Assembly (NCBI GenBank): GCA_021770065.1
Contig: JAETRR010000060.1
Coordinates: 1 to 32,369, forward strand
Direction: 5' to 3'
Length of the DNA stretch: 32,369 nucleotides
Origin: Lachnoclostridium sp.
GTDB lineage: Bacteria; Bacillota; Clostridia; Lachnospirales; Lachnospiraceae
Shown here: piece after piece, positions 8,206 through 16,747 of the stretch
Layout of the letters: each line of letters starts with the position of its first letter
Position numbering within the stretch: the first letter of the stretch is position 1
Notes under the pieces: model-generated
Databases searched by the model: none
Seen by the model: the letters and a program-made list of their open reading frames with translations, nothing else
Told to the model about the DNA's origin: nothing
Translations under genes and position numbers: made by a program

Positions 8206-9741
8206 TCAGTGACCATGATGCCCCTTATAGGATGCAAGCACCAGAGCTTCCTCCTGTATCTCATCGCCGATCAGCTCTCCGGTTTTGATTCCGTTGGAGA
8301 GAACTACCACACGGTCTGCGATGGCGATGATTTCCTTCAGCTCCGAGGAAATAACAATAATGGAAAGTCCCTGCTCCGCATACTGGTTAATGATGTCGAA
8401 TACCTCTGTTTTCGCTCCAATGTCAATACCCCGGCTGGGCTCATCCATCAGAAGGATCTTCGGGTCGGTCAGAATTCCTTTTCCGATAACCACCTTCTGC
8501 TGATTTCCTCCGGACAGGGAAAGGATGGGAAGCCGCTTGTCAGCCACCTTAATATGGATATCCCGAATCTCTTCCTCTACCTTCTCGTTTTCCTTATTGA
8601 AGTCCACAAAACCTGCCTTGGTATAGCGGGTGAGCGCAGACAATGAGCAGTTACGGCCAATATCCATGGTCTGTACCAGCCCTTCTCTCTGACGATCCTC
8701 CGGCACCAGGGCAAATCCCTTTTCAATCTGTCCGGAAATGGATTTGATATCCATTTTCTCTCCTTCCAGATAAATCTCTCCTGTGTGCTCCGGACGAAGG
8801 CCCATAATGCATTCAAACACCTCAGTCCGCCCGGCGCCCATCAGGCCGTAAATTCCAAGAATTTCACCTTTTTTCAAGTCAAAGTTTACATCCTTTAGCA
8901 GATAACCGCCGCCGCTCTTTGGCAGAGTCAGATTCTTTACCTCCAGAACCTTTTCCTGCTTAGCCCAGTCAATCTCCCTGTCCTTTTTGGGATAGGATTT
9001 GCCCTCACCTGTCATCTGTTTCACGATCCAGGGCACGTCAATGTCTTTTACGTCCGCATCTGCCACGTATTTTCCGTCCCGGAGAATCGTGACATGGTCG
9101 CCGATCTGCATAATCTCTTCGAGACGGTGAGATATGTATACGATGGAGATTCCCTGAGCCGTCAGCTCACGCATGATCTTGAAGAGTACCTGCACCTCCT
9201 GTTCGGACAGGGATGAGGTCGGCTCATCCATAATAAGAATCTTTAAGTCGTCCTCTACCAGATTCCGTGCAATCTCTATCATCTGCTGCTGGCCCACCCG
9301 CAGCTCGCCGACCAGGGTGTCCACAGGAATCTCATGCTCCAGTTTCTTCAGAACCTCCGCCGCTTTCTCCCGGTGGTACTTGTTGTCCATTCCCAGCCCC
9401 TTTTTCCTCTCCCTGGCTACAAAGATGTTCTGGTAAACCGGAAGATTCGGAAACAGGTTCAGCTCTTGATGGATAATTCCGATTCCATGGCTTCTTGCCT
9501 CTGTGGTATTGCGGAAATGGACTTCCTTCCCGTCCATGTAGAGCCTGCCCTCGCTAGGCTGCTCAATGCCGGCTATCATTTTCATCAATGTTGATTTTCC
9601 CGCCCCGTTCTCGCCAATCAGTACATTGACCTTTCCGGTGAGGAGATCAAAATCCACATTGTCCAGAGCCTTGGTTCCGGGATAGATCTTGCTGATCCCT
9701 TCCGCATGAAAGCACACGCCCTCTCTGTTTTTATTTTCCAT
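8206..9741 (-). CDS. Sugar ABC transporter ATPase, two nucleotide-binding domains (RbsA-like)
   Basis: A 511-residue duplicated ATPase, the usual size for RbsA/MglA/XylG. Domain 1 has Walker A GENGAGKST (residues 43-51), signature LRVGQQQ and Walker B ILIMDEPTSS. Domain 2 has the degenerate Walker A of the family (GLMGAGRTE), a strong signature LSGGNQQK and ILLMDEPSRGIDIG. It energises import with the permease downstream. The ATG at 9741 is preferred over an in-frame GTG at 9747, because AGGAGGG is nine bases from the former and only three from the latter. It is 19 bp from the DUF2291 gene. Confidence 0.95.
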   Translation of the reverse strand: MENKNREGVCFHAEGISKIYPGTKALDNVDFDLLTGKVNVLIGENGAGKSTLMKMIAGIEQPSEGRLYMDGKEVHFRNTTEARSHGIGIIHQELNLFPNLPVYQNIFVARERKKGLGMDNKYHREKAAEVLKKLEHEIPVDTLVGELRVGQQQMIEIARNLVEDDLKILIMDEPTSSLSEQEVQVLFKIMRELTAQGISIVYISHRLEEIMQIGDHVTILRDGKYVADADVKDIDVPWIVKQMTGEGKSYPKKDREIDWAKQEKVLEVKNLTLPKSGGGYLLKDVNFDLKKGEILGIYGLMGAGRTEVFECIMGLRPEHTGEIYLEGEKMDIKSISGQIEKGFALVPEDRQREGLVQTMDIGRNCSLSALTRYTKAGFVDFNKENEKVEEEIRDIHIKVADKRLPILSLSGGNQQKVVIGKGILTDPKILLMDEPSRGIDIGAKTEVFDIINQYAEQGLSIIVISSELKEIIAIADRVVVLSNGIKTGELIGDEIQEEALVLASYKGHHGH

Positions 9742-9760
9742 GCTCACAATCCCTCCTGCT

Positions 9761-10396
9761 TTACTTTGCCTCCAGTTTCACCACGGTAATCAGAAGCTCA
9801 TCGTTGCTGTCCGCCGTAAAAGTTCCCACGAATTCGATGGTTTTTCCCTGAAGGCTTCCCGGATCTGCCGGCTGGATAACATTGGCATCAATCTGGCTGT
9901 GGAGCTCCTGGGATACTGCCGCCCACTCCTCCTGGTTGGTATAGTCGCCAAAGCGGATGATATCCAGGGTATCACGGGTGGAGGAACCCTTGTAAATGCT
10001 TCCGATCTGGATCTTGATAACTTCGGGGCCGTCGTAACCGTCAAGCTTTACGGTCATGTAACCGGCCTTTTTCTCCTGGTTAACCTCCTCTACCACGCCG
10101 GTTCCCTTCACGGCATAGCTGATGCTTCCCGAGGTTCCCATGGAGTATTTTCCATATTTGTCTACTAACGACTTCAGATCACCGCCGGCCTCTGTTAAAA
10201 AGGCGGGGAGATCCACTGCTTTTTCTTCAATATTTGCCTCTGCGCTTTCCCACATTCCCTGCACACTGTCAGTAGCATTGAATTCCTGCTTTCCGGTGAG
10301 CTGTGCTTCCTCACCAATTTTTACGACCTTTACGCACCCGGTAAGGGAAACGGCCAGTACCAGGGTAAGTCCCAAGGCTAACAATTTCTTTTTCAT
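9761..10396 (-). CDS. DUF2291-family lipoprotein of the sugar importer
   Basis: A 211-residue predicted lipoprotein. The signal peptide MKKKLLALGLTLVLAVSLTGC ends in a lipobox with C21, so the mature protein would be anchored outside the membrane. The rest has no catalytic motif that I recognise; phrases such as GTGVVEEVNQ and GKTIEFVGTF match the DUF2291 family, which is found almost only inside ribose-type ABC transporter operons. Its function is unknown; an accessory role in import is inferred from position between the binding protein and the ATPase. Start ATG 10396 has AGGAGGG upstream. Confidence 0.75.
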   Translation of the reverse strand: MKKKLLALGLTLVLAVSLTGCVKVVKIGEEAQLTGKQEFNATDSVQGMWESAEANIEEKAVDLPAFLTEAGGDLKSLVDKYGKYSMGTSGSISYAVKGTGVVEEVNQEKKAGYMTVKLDGYDGPEVIKIQIGSIYKGSSTRDTLDIIRFGDYTNQEEWAAVSQELHSQIDANVIQPADPGSLQGKTIEFVGTFTADSNDELLITVVKLEAK

Positions 10397-10482
10397 TCTG
10401 CCCTCCTATTTCAATTGATTTTATTTAAAATCTGCCGTTTTATTTTCCTTTGCCATACTCTACAAAACTATCATTTTAGAAG

Positions 10483-10509
10483 AACAGGGACCGGTATGCG
10501 GCCCCTGTT
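10483..10509 (-). terminator. Intra-operon hairpin after the sugar-binding protein gene
   Basis: Arms AACAGGGACC (10483-10492) and GGCCCCTGTT (10500-10509) pair with one mismatch in the 128-bp gap after the binding-protein gene. The minus-strand tail is TTCTTCT, so termination would be partial. Such hairpins commonly raise binding-protein expression above that of the downstream transporter genes. Confidence 0.55.
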
Positions 10510-10524
10510 TTCCTGCTTCTGATC

Positions 10525-11586
10525 CTACTCTGTGTATACAAAGGTCTTCAGATTATCAACATTCTCAAGGGTGATTGCAACACAGTCTACAAGCTGTTTC
10601 TCTTCCAGTCCTGTGGAGCCTTCCTTTAAGTACTTGTCTGCCTGCTCTACTGCCATCTCAGCCATCAGAGCACATTGCTGCAGTGCGGTACCTGTCATTT
10701 CCTCAGCCTTAATCAGAGCTGCTGCCTCGTCGGATCCGTCTACACCGATGATCTTGATGTCGGTTCTTCCTGCTGCCTTGCAGGCCTCTGCGGCGCCTAC
10801 TGCCATGGTGTCGTTACCACAGATGATACCGGTGATTTCCGGATTGGACTGGAGGATGGTCTCTGTCTTCTCATAGCCCTCAGTCTGCTCCCAGTTTGCT
10901 GTCTGCTGTGCTACCATCTCCAGGGTATCGTACTGGTCAATTACCTCATGGAATGCGGAAGAACGAACGCCTGCGTTGGTGTCGGATTCCTTGCCGAGAA
11001 GCTCTGCATATTTTCCTTCCTCGCCCATGGCTTCTACCCACTCCTCAGCGATAGCCTTTGCGCCCTGATAGTTGTTTGCAACGATCTGGGAAATAGCTAC
11101 GCCGTCTGCATTGATCTCACGGTCAATCAGGAAAGTAGGAATTCCGGCATCTCTGGCTTTCTGAACTGCCTCAACGGTTGCGTCTGCACCTGCGTTGTCG
11201 CAGATAATAGCTGCTGCCTTGTCGGCAATCGCATTGTCAAAAAGCTCAGACTGCTTGGTTGCATCGTCGTCATGGGAAACAGCCTTTACCTCATATCCCA
11301 GCTCCTGTGCCTTTGCAGTTGCCGTATCGGCCTCTGTCTTGAAAAACGGGTTGGAGTGAGACGGTGTAATTATATAGATGATATTGGAGCCTCCTCCGGG
11401 AAGAGCCTCTGCTGCAGGTGCCTCTGCAGGCTCCTCTTCGGGTGCTTCTGCCTCCGGCGCTTCTGCAGGCGCTTCGGTCTCTGCCGGAGCCTCAGCCGGT
11501 GCCTCTGCCTCTTTGCTTCCACAGCCGCCCAGCATGGACACTGTCATTGCCGCACAGAGAAGTACGGCCAACACTTTTCGTTTCAT
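10525..11586 (-). CDS. Sugar ABC transporter substrate-binding lipoprotein (RbsB-like)
   Basis: A 353-residue binding protein of the ribose type. The signal peptide ends in LGGC with C22 as the lipidated residue. A low-complexity Ala/Glu/Pro linker follows (about residues 26-62), then the periplasmic-binding fold beginning NIIYIITPSHSNPFFKTEADTA. Ribose-type sugar contacts are suggested by the conserved phrases AIICDNAGADATVEAV, IPTFLIDREI and GIICGNDTMAVGAAEA, and by IIGVDGSDEA. It captures the sugar for the RbsA/RbsC pair. The exact ligand cannot be read from the sequence. Start ATG 11586 has AGGAGG nearby. Confidence 0.92.
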   Translation of the reverse strand: MKRKVLAVLLCAAMTVSMLGGCGSKEAEAPAEAPAETEAPAEAPEAEAPEEEPAEAPAAEALPGGGSNIIYIITPSHSNPFFKTEADTATAKAQELGYEVKAVSHDDDATKQSELFDNAIADKAAAIICDNAGADATVEAVQKARDAGIPTFLIDREINADGVAISQIVANNYQGAKAIAEEWVEAMGEEGKYAELLGKESDTNAGVRSSAFHEVIDQYDTLEMVAQQTANWEQTEGYEKTETILQSNPEITGIICGNDTMAVGAAEACKAAGRTDIKIIGVDGSDEAAALIKAEEMTGTALQQCALMAEMAVEQADKYLKEGSTGLEEKQLVDCVAITLENVDNLKTFVYTE

Positions 11587-11682
11587 AATGTTTTCCTCCT
11601 TAAAATGAAATAGTTTTGTATTGGACTGCTCCGTTTTTGGAAACAGCCAGGATTACGGACAGATGTCCGGAAACCTCATAGC

Positions 11683-13161
11683 TTACTTGCTGAGAGCCTT
11701 GGAAACGGCTTTCTTCCAGCCCCCGTACTTCCTGTCCCTCTCTTCCGTTTCCATAGAGGGGACAAAGCTTGTTCTCTTATCGCTGCCAAAGAGCGCATCT
11801 CTCTCATAAAGGCCAACAGCCAGGCCTGCGGTATAGGCTGCTCCGATTCCGGACAGCTCTTCCGCCGGTGGAATGTGCACGGGAATCCCTGCCATATCAC
11901 TCTGAAACTGCATCAAATATGTATTCTTTGTAGGACCTCCGTCCACCCGGAGTTCCTCGATGGCAATTCCCGATTCCTCCTCCATGGCCCTTACCACATC
12001 CGTAATCTGGTAGGCAATGCTCTCCAGTCCGGCTTTTACAAGCTCCATGCGCCCGGTTGTCCGGGACATTCCATAAAAGATACCTCTTGCTCCGCTGTCC
12101 CAGTAGGGGGCTCCCAGACCGGAAAAGGCAGGAACCAGATAAGTCTCATCCTGATGGTTGGCCTGCTCTGCCAGGCTTTCCGTCTCCGCCGGAGAAGAGA
12201 TAAGCTTCAAATCATCTTTCATCCAGGTAATAACGGCTCCCGTGTAGTTGATATTTCCCTCCAGCACATAGGTGACAGTTCCGTCCATTCCCCATGCAAG
12301 GGAAGTGACAACCTTATTGCTGAAGACCGGCCGCTCCCCAATATTCATCATAATGGAGGAGCCTGTTCCATACGTGGTTTTTGTCATGCCTTTTGTAAGG
12401 CATCCCTGACCGAACAGGGCTCCATGGGAGTCACCCATCACTCCCCGGATAGGAATGGGTTTTTCAAAGAATCCCTCAAAATCTGTCTCTCCGTAGTATC
12501 CGTTGGAATCTGTTACTGCGGCAAGGCAGGATACGGGAATCCCAAACAGTCCGCAGACTTCCTCATCCCATGCGAGGGTTTTGATGTTAAACATCTGGGT
12601 CCGGGAGGCATTGGAGTAGTCTGTCCGGAACTCTTTTCCTCCTGTGAGTTTGTATACAAGCCAGCTGTCTATGGTTCCGCAGCACAGTTCTTTTCTCTCT
12701 GCCTTTTCTTTGACTCCCTCCACATTTTCCAGTATCCAGGCAATCTTGGCTGCCGAAAAATAGGGGGACAGAGGCAGTCCTGTGCGGGAGCGCACCGGCT
12801 CTGCCTTCCCCTGATTCTCCAGACGTTCACAGATTCCTGCTCCCCTTGCACACTGCCATACCACGGCATTGTAGACGGGCAGGCCGCTGTTCCGATCCCA
12901 CACCAGGGCGGTTTCTCTCTGGTTGCTGATTCCCAGGGCCCGGATTTCATTTTTGTCAATTCCGGCTTTTTCTACCAGAAGCTTTACTACCTCTATGGTA
13001 TTGCGGTAAATCTCTTCTGGGTCATGCTCTACCCAGCCTCTGTCATCCACCATCTGCCGGTGGGGCAGGTCTGCCCGTTCCAACAGGCGGCCTGCTCCGT
13101 CAAAAAGCAGCGCTTTTGTTCCCTGGGTGCTCTGATCAATCCCCAATACATAATCAGCCAT
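11683..13161 (-). CDS. FGGY-family kinase, glycerol-kinase-like, probable ketose kinase of the operon
   Basis: A 492-residue kinase with the glycerol-kinase-like layout: GIDQSTQGTKALLFD at the N-terminus, GWVEHDPEEI, the phrase SNQRETALVWD, YNAVVWQCARGAGICE, and GTGSSIMMNIG / DGGPTKNTYLMQFQSD in the ATP-binding half. Sequence alone would suggest glycerol, but it sits between a split transketolase and a sugar importer, behind a sugar isomerase. The inferred job is to phosphorylate the ketose made by the isomerase. ATG 13161 is preferred to ATG 13170, because AGGAG sits about ten bases from the former and is almost fused to the latter. Substrate uncertain. Confidence 0.85.
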   Translation of the reverse strand: MADYVLGIDQSTQGTKALLFDGAGRLLERADLPHRQMVDDRGWVEHDPEEIYRNTIEVVKLLVEKAGIDKNEIRALGISNQRETALVWDRNSGLPVYNAVVWQCARGAGICERLENQGKAEPVRSRTGLPLSPYFSAAKIAWILENVEGVKEKAERKELCCGTIDSWLVYKLTGGKEFRTDYSNASRTQMFNIKTLAWDEEVCGLFGIPVSCLAAVTDSNGYYGETDFEGFFEKPIPIRGVMGDSHGALFGQGCLTKGMTKTTYGTGSSIMMNIGERPVFSNKVVTSLAWGMDGTVTYVLEGNINYTGAVITWMKDDLKLISSPAETESLAEQANHQDETYLVPAFSGLGAPYWDSGARGIFYGMSRTTGRMELVKAGLESIAYQITDVVRAMEEESGIAIEELRVDGGPTKNTYLMQFQSDMAGIPVHIPPAEELSGIGAAYTAGLAVGLYERDALFGSDKRTSFVPSMETEERDRKYGGWKKAVSKALSK

Positions 13162-13180
13162 GCTATCCATTCTCCTATTC

Positions 13181-13212
13181 CAGTCCCGTAATATCCTTCT
13201 CAACACACCTTA
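13181..13212 (-). repeat. Palindromic repeat family A, single-arm copy abutting the kinase RBS
   Basis: CAGTCCCGTAATATCC continues as TTCTCAACACACCTTA, matching the left arm of the copy at 16528. The right arm is absent because the transketolase gene ends at 13220. It again lies directly upstream of the ribosome binding site, with the same ...ACTGGAATAGGAG wording on the minus strand. Confidence 0.7.
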
Positions 13213-13219
13213 ATATGAT

Positions 13220-14149
13220 CTATATATTTTCTTTAACGGTTTTTGCGATTCCCTCGCCGGTCAGCCCGTAATACTCAAATACCTCTTTTGAGGTTCCCGT
13301 AATGACCGGGGCATCCGGCAGAGCCAGATTGATTACCTTTTTGGGGCACTCTCCCGCCACTACCTGGCTTACCATGGAGCCCAGGCCCCCGAATGGCGCA
13401 TGCTCTTCCGCAGTAACTACAAGTTTGGCATTTTTTGCTGCTTTCAGGATTGCTTCTTTATCCAGAGGCTTTACGCAGTACATATCTACTACTGTCGCGC
13501 TGATGCCCTGTTCTTTCAAAAGCTCTGCTGCTTTTACGGCAGGGCCTACCATCTCGCCGCAGGCAATAATCGCCGCGTCCGTTCCCTCTGTGATTACAGT
13601 CGCCTTATCCATCTCAAAGGGGCAGGCGTCTTCTGTGTAGACATCCTCCACGGCATTTCTTCCTACCCGGACATAGGCCGGCTTCTCATCCTTTAAGAGA
13701 GCCTCGATAAGCTTTGCCGTCTGGAAACGGTCACTGGGAAGATAGACACGCATGTTGGGAATGGCTGACATGGCCGCAATATCCTGTGCGGAATGGTGGC
13801 TCATGCCGAGGGCGCCGTAGCTGATGCCGCCGCTGATGCCGATCAGGGTTACATTGGTATTGGAATAGGCGCAGTCTACCTTTGCCTGTTCGTAGCTTCT
13901 TGTGGACAGGAAGCAGGCCGGAGATGCTGCGAACGGCTTCTTGCCGCATTTTGCAAGTCCTGCGGCAATGCTGACCAGATTCTGCTCTGCAATTCCCACC
14001 TCTACAAACTGCCCCGGATACTCGTTGGCAAAGGGTGCCAGGGATGCGCTTCCTCTGGAATCGCTGCACAACACTACGATATCTTTATCCTCTTTTGCCT
14101 TTTCCATTAACACTTCGCAGATAGCCTGCCGATTGGGTATCTTATTCAT
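13220..14149 (-). CDS. Transketolase, C-terminal subunit
   Basis: A 309-residue half-transketolase with the pyrimidine-binding domain and C-terminal domain. The thiamine-activating glutamate lies in FVEVGIAEQNLVSIAAGLA (E55), and GISYGALGMSHHSAQDIA follows. The C-terminal domain is at TAEEHAPFGGLGS. It overlaps the N-subunit gene by 8 bp (ATG 14149; that gene's stop is at 14142-14144), so the two are translationally coupled and should form one enzyme. An AGGAGG site sits inside the end of the upstream gene. Transketolases move a two-carbon ketol unit; the dedicated pair here implies that the kinase product is a transketolase donor. Confidence 0.93.
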   Translation of the reverse strand: MNKIPNRQAICEVLMEKAKEDKDIVVLCSDSRGSASLAPFANEYPGQFVEVGIAEQNLVSIAAGLAKCGKKPFAASPACFLSTRSYEQAKVDCAYSNTNVTLIGISGGISYGALGMSHHSAQDIAAMSAIPNMRVYLPSDRFQTAKLIEALLKDEKPAYVRVGRNAVEDVYTEDACPFEMDKATVITEGTDAAIIACGEMVGPAVKAAELLKEQGISATVVDMYCVKPLDKEAILKAAKNAKLVVTAEEHAPFGGLGSMVSQVVAGECPKKVINLALPDAPVITGTSKEVFEYYGLTGEGIAKTVKENI

Positions 14150-14972
14150 GAAGTGCCGCCTCCTTTCCTGCTTCCAGATCTTTCATAATCTGTGCATACT
14201 CCTCCTCGTTCGGAACTTTATGATGCCAGCCTGCCTTATTTTCCATTACGGAAGAACCATACCCCTTGATGGTATTGGCAATAATCACGGTGGGTGCGCC
14301 TTTTACGGTCTTTGCTTCATCGAAAGCTGCTTTTAGCTCTTTATAGTCGTTGCCGTTGACGGATATTACATGCCATCCGAATGAGCCCCAGCGTTCTTCC
14401 TGGCTGTCATGGGCCATTACATCCTCGGTGCAGCCGGAAATCTGAAGACGGTTCCGGTCTACAATGGCGCAGAGATTGTCAAGCTTGTACTGGTGGGCGG
14501 CCATTACGCCCTCCCATACGGAGCCCTCTGCCAGCTCTCCGTCACCCATGACGGTGTAAACCCGGTAGTCTCTCTTATCCATTTTTCCTGCCAGAGCCAT
14601 GCCCACGCAGACGGGAAGCCCGTGGCCCAGGGAGCCGGAATTCATCTCGATTCCCGGAAGCTTATTGTTGGGATGGCCGATAAACTTGGAGCCGAATTTG
14701 GAAAACTCCTTAATCACCTGCTCGATGGGGAAAAATCCCTTGGCCGCCAGTACTGCGTACAGGGCTTCCACGGAATGGCCCTTGCTCATTACAAAGCGGT
14801 CTCTGTCCGGATCATCCATATTTTCCGGACTGATATTCATCTGCTCAAAATACAACTCTACCAGAATGTCCATAACGCTCATGTCACCGCCGATGTGGCC
14901 GCCTTTTCCCTCCACAATCATGTCGATGACATTTTTTCTCAGATCGTAGGACAATGCTTTTAAATTCTGCAT
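14142..14972 (-). CDS. Transketolase, N-terminal (thiamine-diphosphate-binding) subunit
   Basis: A 276-residue half-transketolase. The thiamine diphosphate motif is present, with GDGELAEGS at residues 143-151 and the closing asparagine in DRNRLQ (N174). Conserved histidines expected to contact substrate or cofactor occur in GGHIGGD (H26), SKGHS (H66) and FIGHP (H100). Start ATG 14972 has AGGAGG upstream. A 139-bp gap, in which I see no clear element, separates it from the isomerase gene. It partners the overlapping C-subunit gene. Confidence 0.94.
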   Translation of the reverse strand: MQNLKALSYDLRKNVIDMIVEGKGGHIGGDMSVMDILVELYFEQMNISPENMDDPDRDRFVMSKGHSVEALYAVLAAKGFFPIEQVIKEFSKFGSKFIGHPNNKLPGIEMNSGSLGHGLPVCVGMALAGKMDKRDYRVYTVMGDGELAEGSVWEGVMAAHQYKLDNLCAIVDRNRLQISGCTEDVMAHDSQEERWGSFGWHVISVNGNDYKELKAAFDEAKTVKGAPTVIIANTIKGYGSSVMENKAGWHHKVPNEEEYAQIMKDLEAGKEAALHE

Positions 14973-15111
14973 TCTTTAATCCTCCTGACTTTATACAAAT
15001 TTTACTAAGCAATAACAATTTTCAAATCACTATAGTTTCGCCAACCATTGTAAGCTTTCCCGGGGCCTTCACAGCCTTCCGCCCTGACAAAATCATACCG
15101 GCGCCAGGATG

Positions 15112-16512
15112 TCATTCCCCACGAAGATAAGCCTTTACATCTTCTTCTATGGGGTCATACAGATCCGGCCTGATCCCGATGTACTTGCATGCTTCATAAA
15201 GCACCGGAACGATGTTCGCATGGATTCCCACACAGTGATGAATATAGGGTCCCTCCACAATCTTTGCCTCCAGGCGCTTGATGTTCTCCACCTCTACCCA
15301 CAGGTAGGTGCCCATGCCCTTGGGCCCGTCAACTCCCTTTGCATTTCCGAGGAGCAGGGAGTATTCGCCGTTGTCTCCGTCAAATCTTGCCAATGTAACT
15401 TCCCCATGTTTTGCCTCGGCGGTAATGCTGCCCGGATGGTCAAAGGCCAGCGGATAGGTAAGCTTCGGCGTCTCCTTTGCCACGGAGATGGGCCACGGGC
15501 CGCAGTGCTGCAATAATTCGCCGTTTGCAATGTCCGGATGACGGATGGTCCAGTCCGCAAAGAAGCTGCGCTTCTCTCCCATGCCGGCCGCTTCCACAAG
15601 AAGCGCGGTGATGGCGCCGTGAATATCCGTCTCGCAGACTACGGGGATTCCCTCCTCGTTCATCAGTGCATTGGCCGCACAGGGCATAATGCCGATCTCG
15701 GACTGAAGCTGGTTCCAGCACTGGATAGCCGCTGCCTGACAGCCGTACTTTTTCACCAGGTGCATCATGGCTACCTTAAGAGCCGCCACATTTTCCAGTT
15801 CATTGTCCTTTACCTGAATCTCCATGTTCTCCCTGCAGTAGCGGATAACCTCTGCCACCTCGGTGCCCTCTTCCTTTGCTTTCTTCATCTCGTCTGTCAG
15901 CTCCGGCATGGGGATGGGAGAAAGCTGAATGTTAAACCGCTCCAGAAGCTCTCCCTCATTGCACATGGTAGTCCAGAAATCAAAGGGTCTGGTGGATATC
16001 TGAAGAATCCGGATGTTCCGGAATGTCTTTACCACATTACATACGGCCAGAAAATCTCTTAATCCTCTCTCAAATACCGGATCACTCAGCCGGCAGTTGG
16101 TCATATATGTAAAAGGAATGCGGAAGCGGCGAAGAACCTTGCCCGTGGCAAAAAGTCCGCACTGGGTATCACGAAGCCTTGTTCCGTCCGGCTCCGGCCG
16201 CTCATCTAAGGGGCCCCAGAGCAATACCGGCACATTCAGCTCCTTGGCCAGTCTTGCGCATTCGTATTCGGTTCCGAAGTTACAGTGGGGCAGAAACAGG
16301 CCGTCCACTTTCTCTCTCTTAAATTTCTCTGCAATTTTGTACATGTCTTCATCATTGTAGAGAAGTCCCTCTTCGTTGATATCGGTAATATCCACAAAGT
16401 CAATTCCCAGCTCTGTAAGGCGTTCTGCCGTAAGCCCGCGATATTTGACAGCGTCCGGCGCACTGAAAATGCTTCTTCTGGTTGGCGCAAAACCGATTTT
16501 GATATTTTCCAT
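15112..16512 (-). CDS. L-fucose isomerase-related sugar isomerase (COG2407 type), first gene of the operon
   Basis: A 466-residue protein of the L-fucose/L-arabinose isomerase superfamily. N-terminal Rossmann-like part: KIGFAPTRRSIFSAPDA, then GLFLPHCNFGTEYECARLA and VLLWGPLDERPE. The catalytic half has VVCETDIHGAITALL (E294) and SFFADWTIRH (D320), resembling the Glu/Asp metal ligands of fucose isomerase, and a HH in YIHHCVGIHAN. It should convert an aldose to the ketose used by the kinase. Start ATG 16512 has AGGAGG upstream, abutted by repeat family A. The substrate is unknown; D-arabinose, D-apiose or another aldopentose are options. Confidence 0.82.
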   Translation of the reverse strand: MENIKIGFAPTRRSIFSAPDAVKYRGLTAERLTELGIDFVDITDINEEGLLYNDEDMYKIAEKFKREKVDGLFLPHCNFGTEYECARLAKELNVPVLLWGPLDERPEPDGTRLRDTQCGLFATGKVLRRFRIPFTYMTNCRLSDPVFERGLRDFLAVCNVVKTFRNIRILQISTRPFDFWTTMCNEGELLERFNIQLSPIPMPELTDEMKKAKEEGTEVAEVIRYCRENMEIQVKDNELENVAALKVAMMHLVKKYGCQAAAIQCWNQLQSEIGIMPCAANALMNEEGIPVVCETDIHGAITALLVEAAGMGEKRSFFADWTIRHPDIANGELLQHCGPWPISVAKETPKLTYPLAFDHPGSITAEAKHGEVTLARFDGDNGEYSLLLGNAKGVDGPKGMGTYLWVEVENIKRLEAKIVEGPYIHHCVGIHANIVPVLYEACKYIGIRPDLYDPIEEDVKAYLRGE

Positions 16513-16527
16513 TTTTTCCTCCTATTC

Positions 16528-16648
16528 CAGTTCCGTAATATCCTCTCCATACACCTTAGCCTAAATCAATTCCCAGCCGCTGATTCATGCGTCTGTAAAT
16601 TGATTTGTGCATTGAGAGGATATTACTGTTTCCAGTTCCGTAATATCC
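16528..16648 (-). repeat. Palindromic repeat family A, full copy plus an extra half copy (operon leader)
   Basis: The full element runs from CAGTTCCGTAATATCC (16528) to GAGGATATTACTG (16628), with inner pairs AAATCAATT / AATTGATTT and the GATTCATGCG tip. A third arm, TCCAGTTCCGTAATATCC, follows at 16631-16648. The middle arm (ending 16628) can pair with either outer arm. In the minus-strand transcript the last arm adjoins the AGGAGG of the isomerase gene. Confidence 0.85.
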
Positions 16649-16652
16649 TTTT

Positions 16653-16689
16653 TTTATATCCCATCTTTGCATGAACCAAAAACTTCATG
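16653..16689 (-). promoter_or_regulatory. Candidate operon promoter with LacI-type operator
   Basis: The dyad CATGAA-8-TTCATG spans 16670-16689 in the divergent region between the operon and the LacI-family gene. On the minus strand a weak -35 TTTTGG (16676-16681), 17 bases and TATAAA (16653-16658) fit a promoter overlapped by the dyad. The assignment is by position and symmetry only. Confidence 0.45.
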
Positions 16690-16747
16690 TAGTGATGTAC
16701 TATCTGTATGGAAATAAGGATTACAGATTCACTGGAGGATAGGAGAC

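Noticed and set aside
10675..11613. 312-residue cysteine/leucine-rich plus-strand ORF
   Set aside because: It is the antisense shadow of the sugar-binding protein gene; the odd composition comes from reading its Ala/Glu codons backwards.
11587..11682. Short palindrome CGGACAGATGTCCG after the GlpK-like kinase as a terminator or riboswitch
   Set aside because: The stem is only six pairs with no T-run, and no known riboswitch pattern was seen; it is too weak to call.
11875..13191. 438-residue plus-strand ORF opposite the GlpK-like kinase
   Set aside because: Long, but antisense to a well-supported kinase, with no start signals and no domain.
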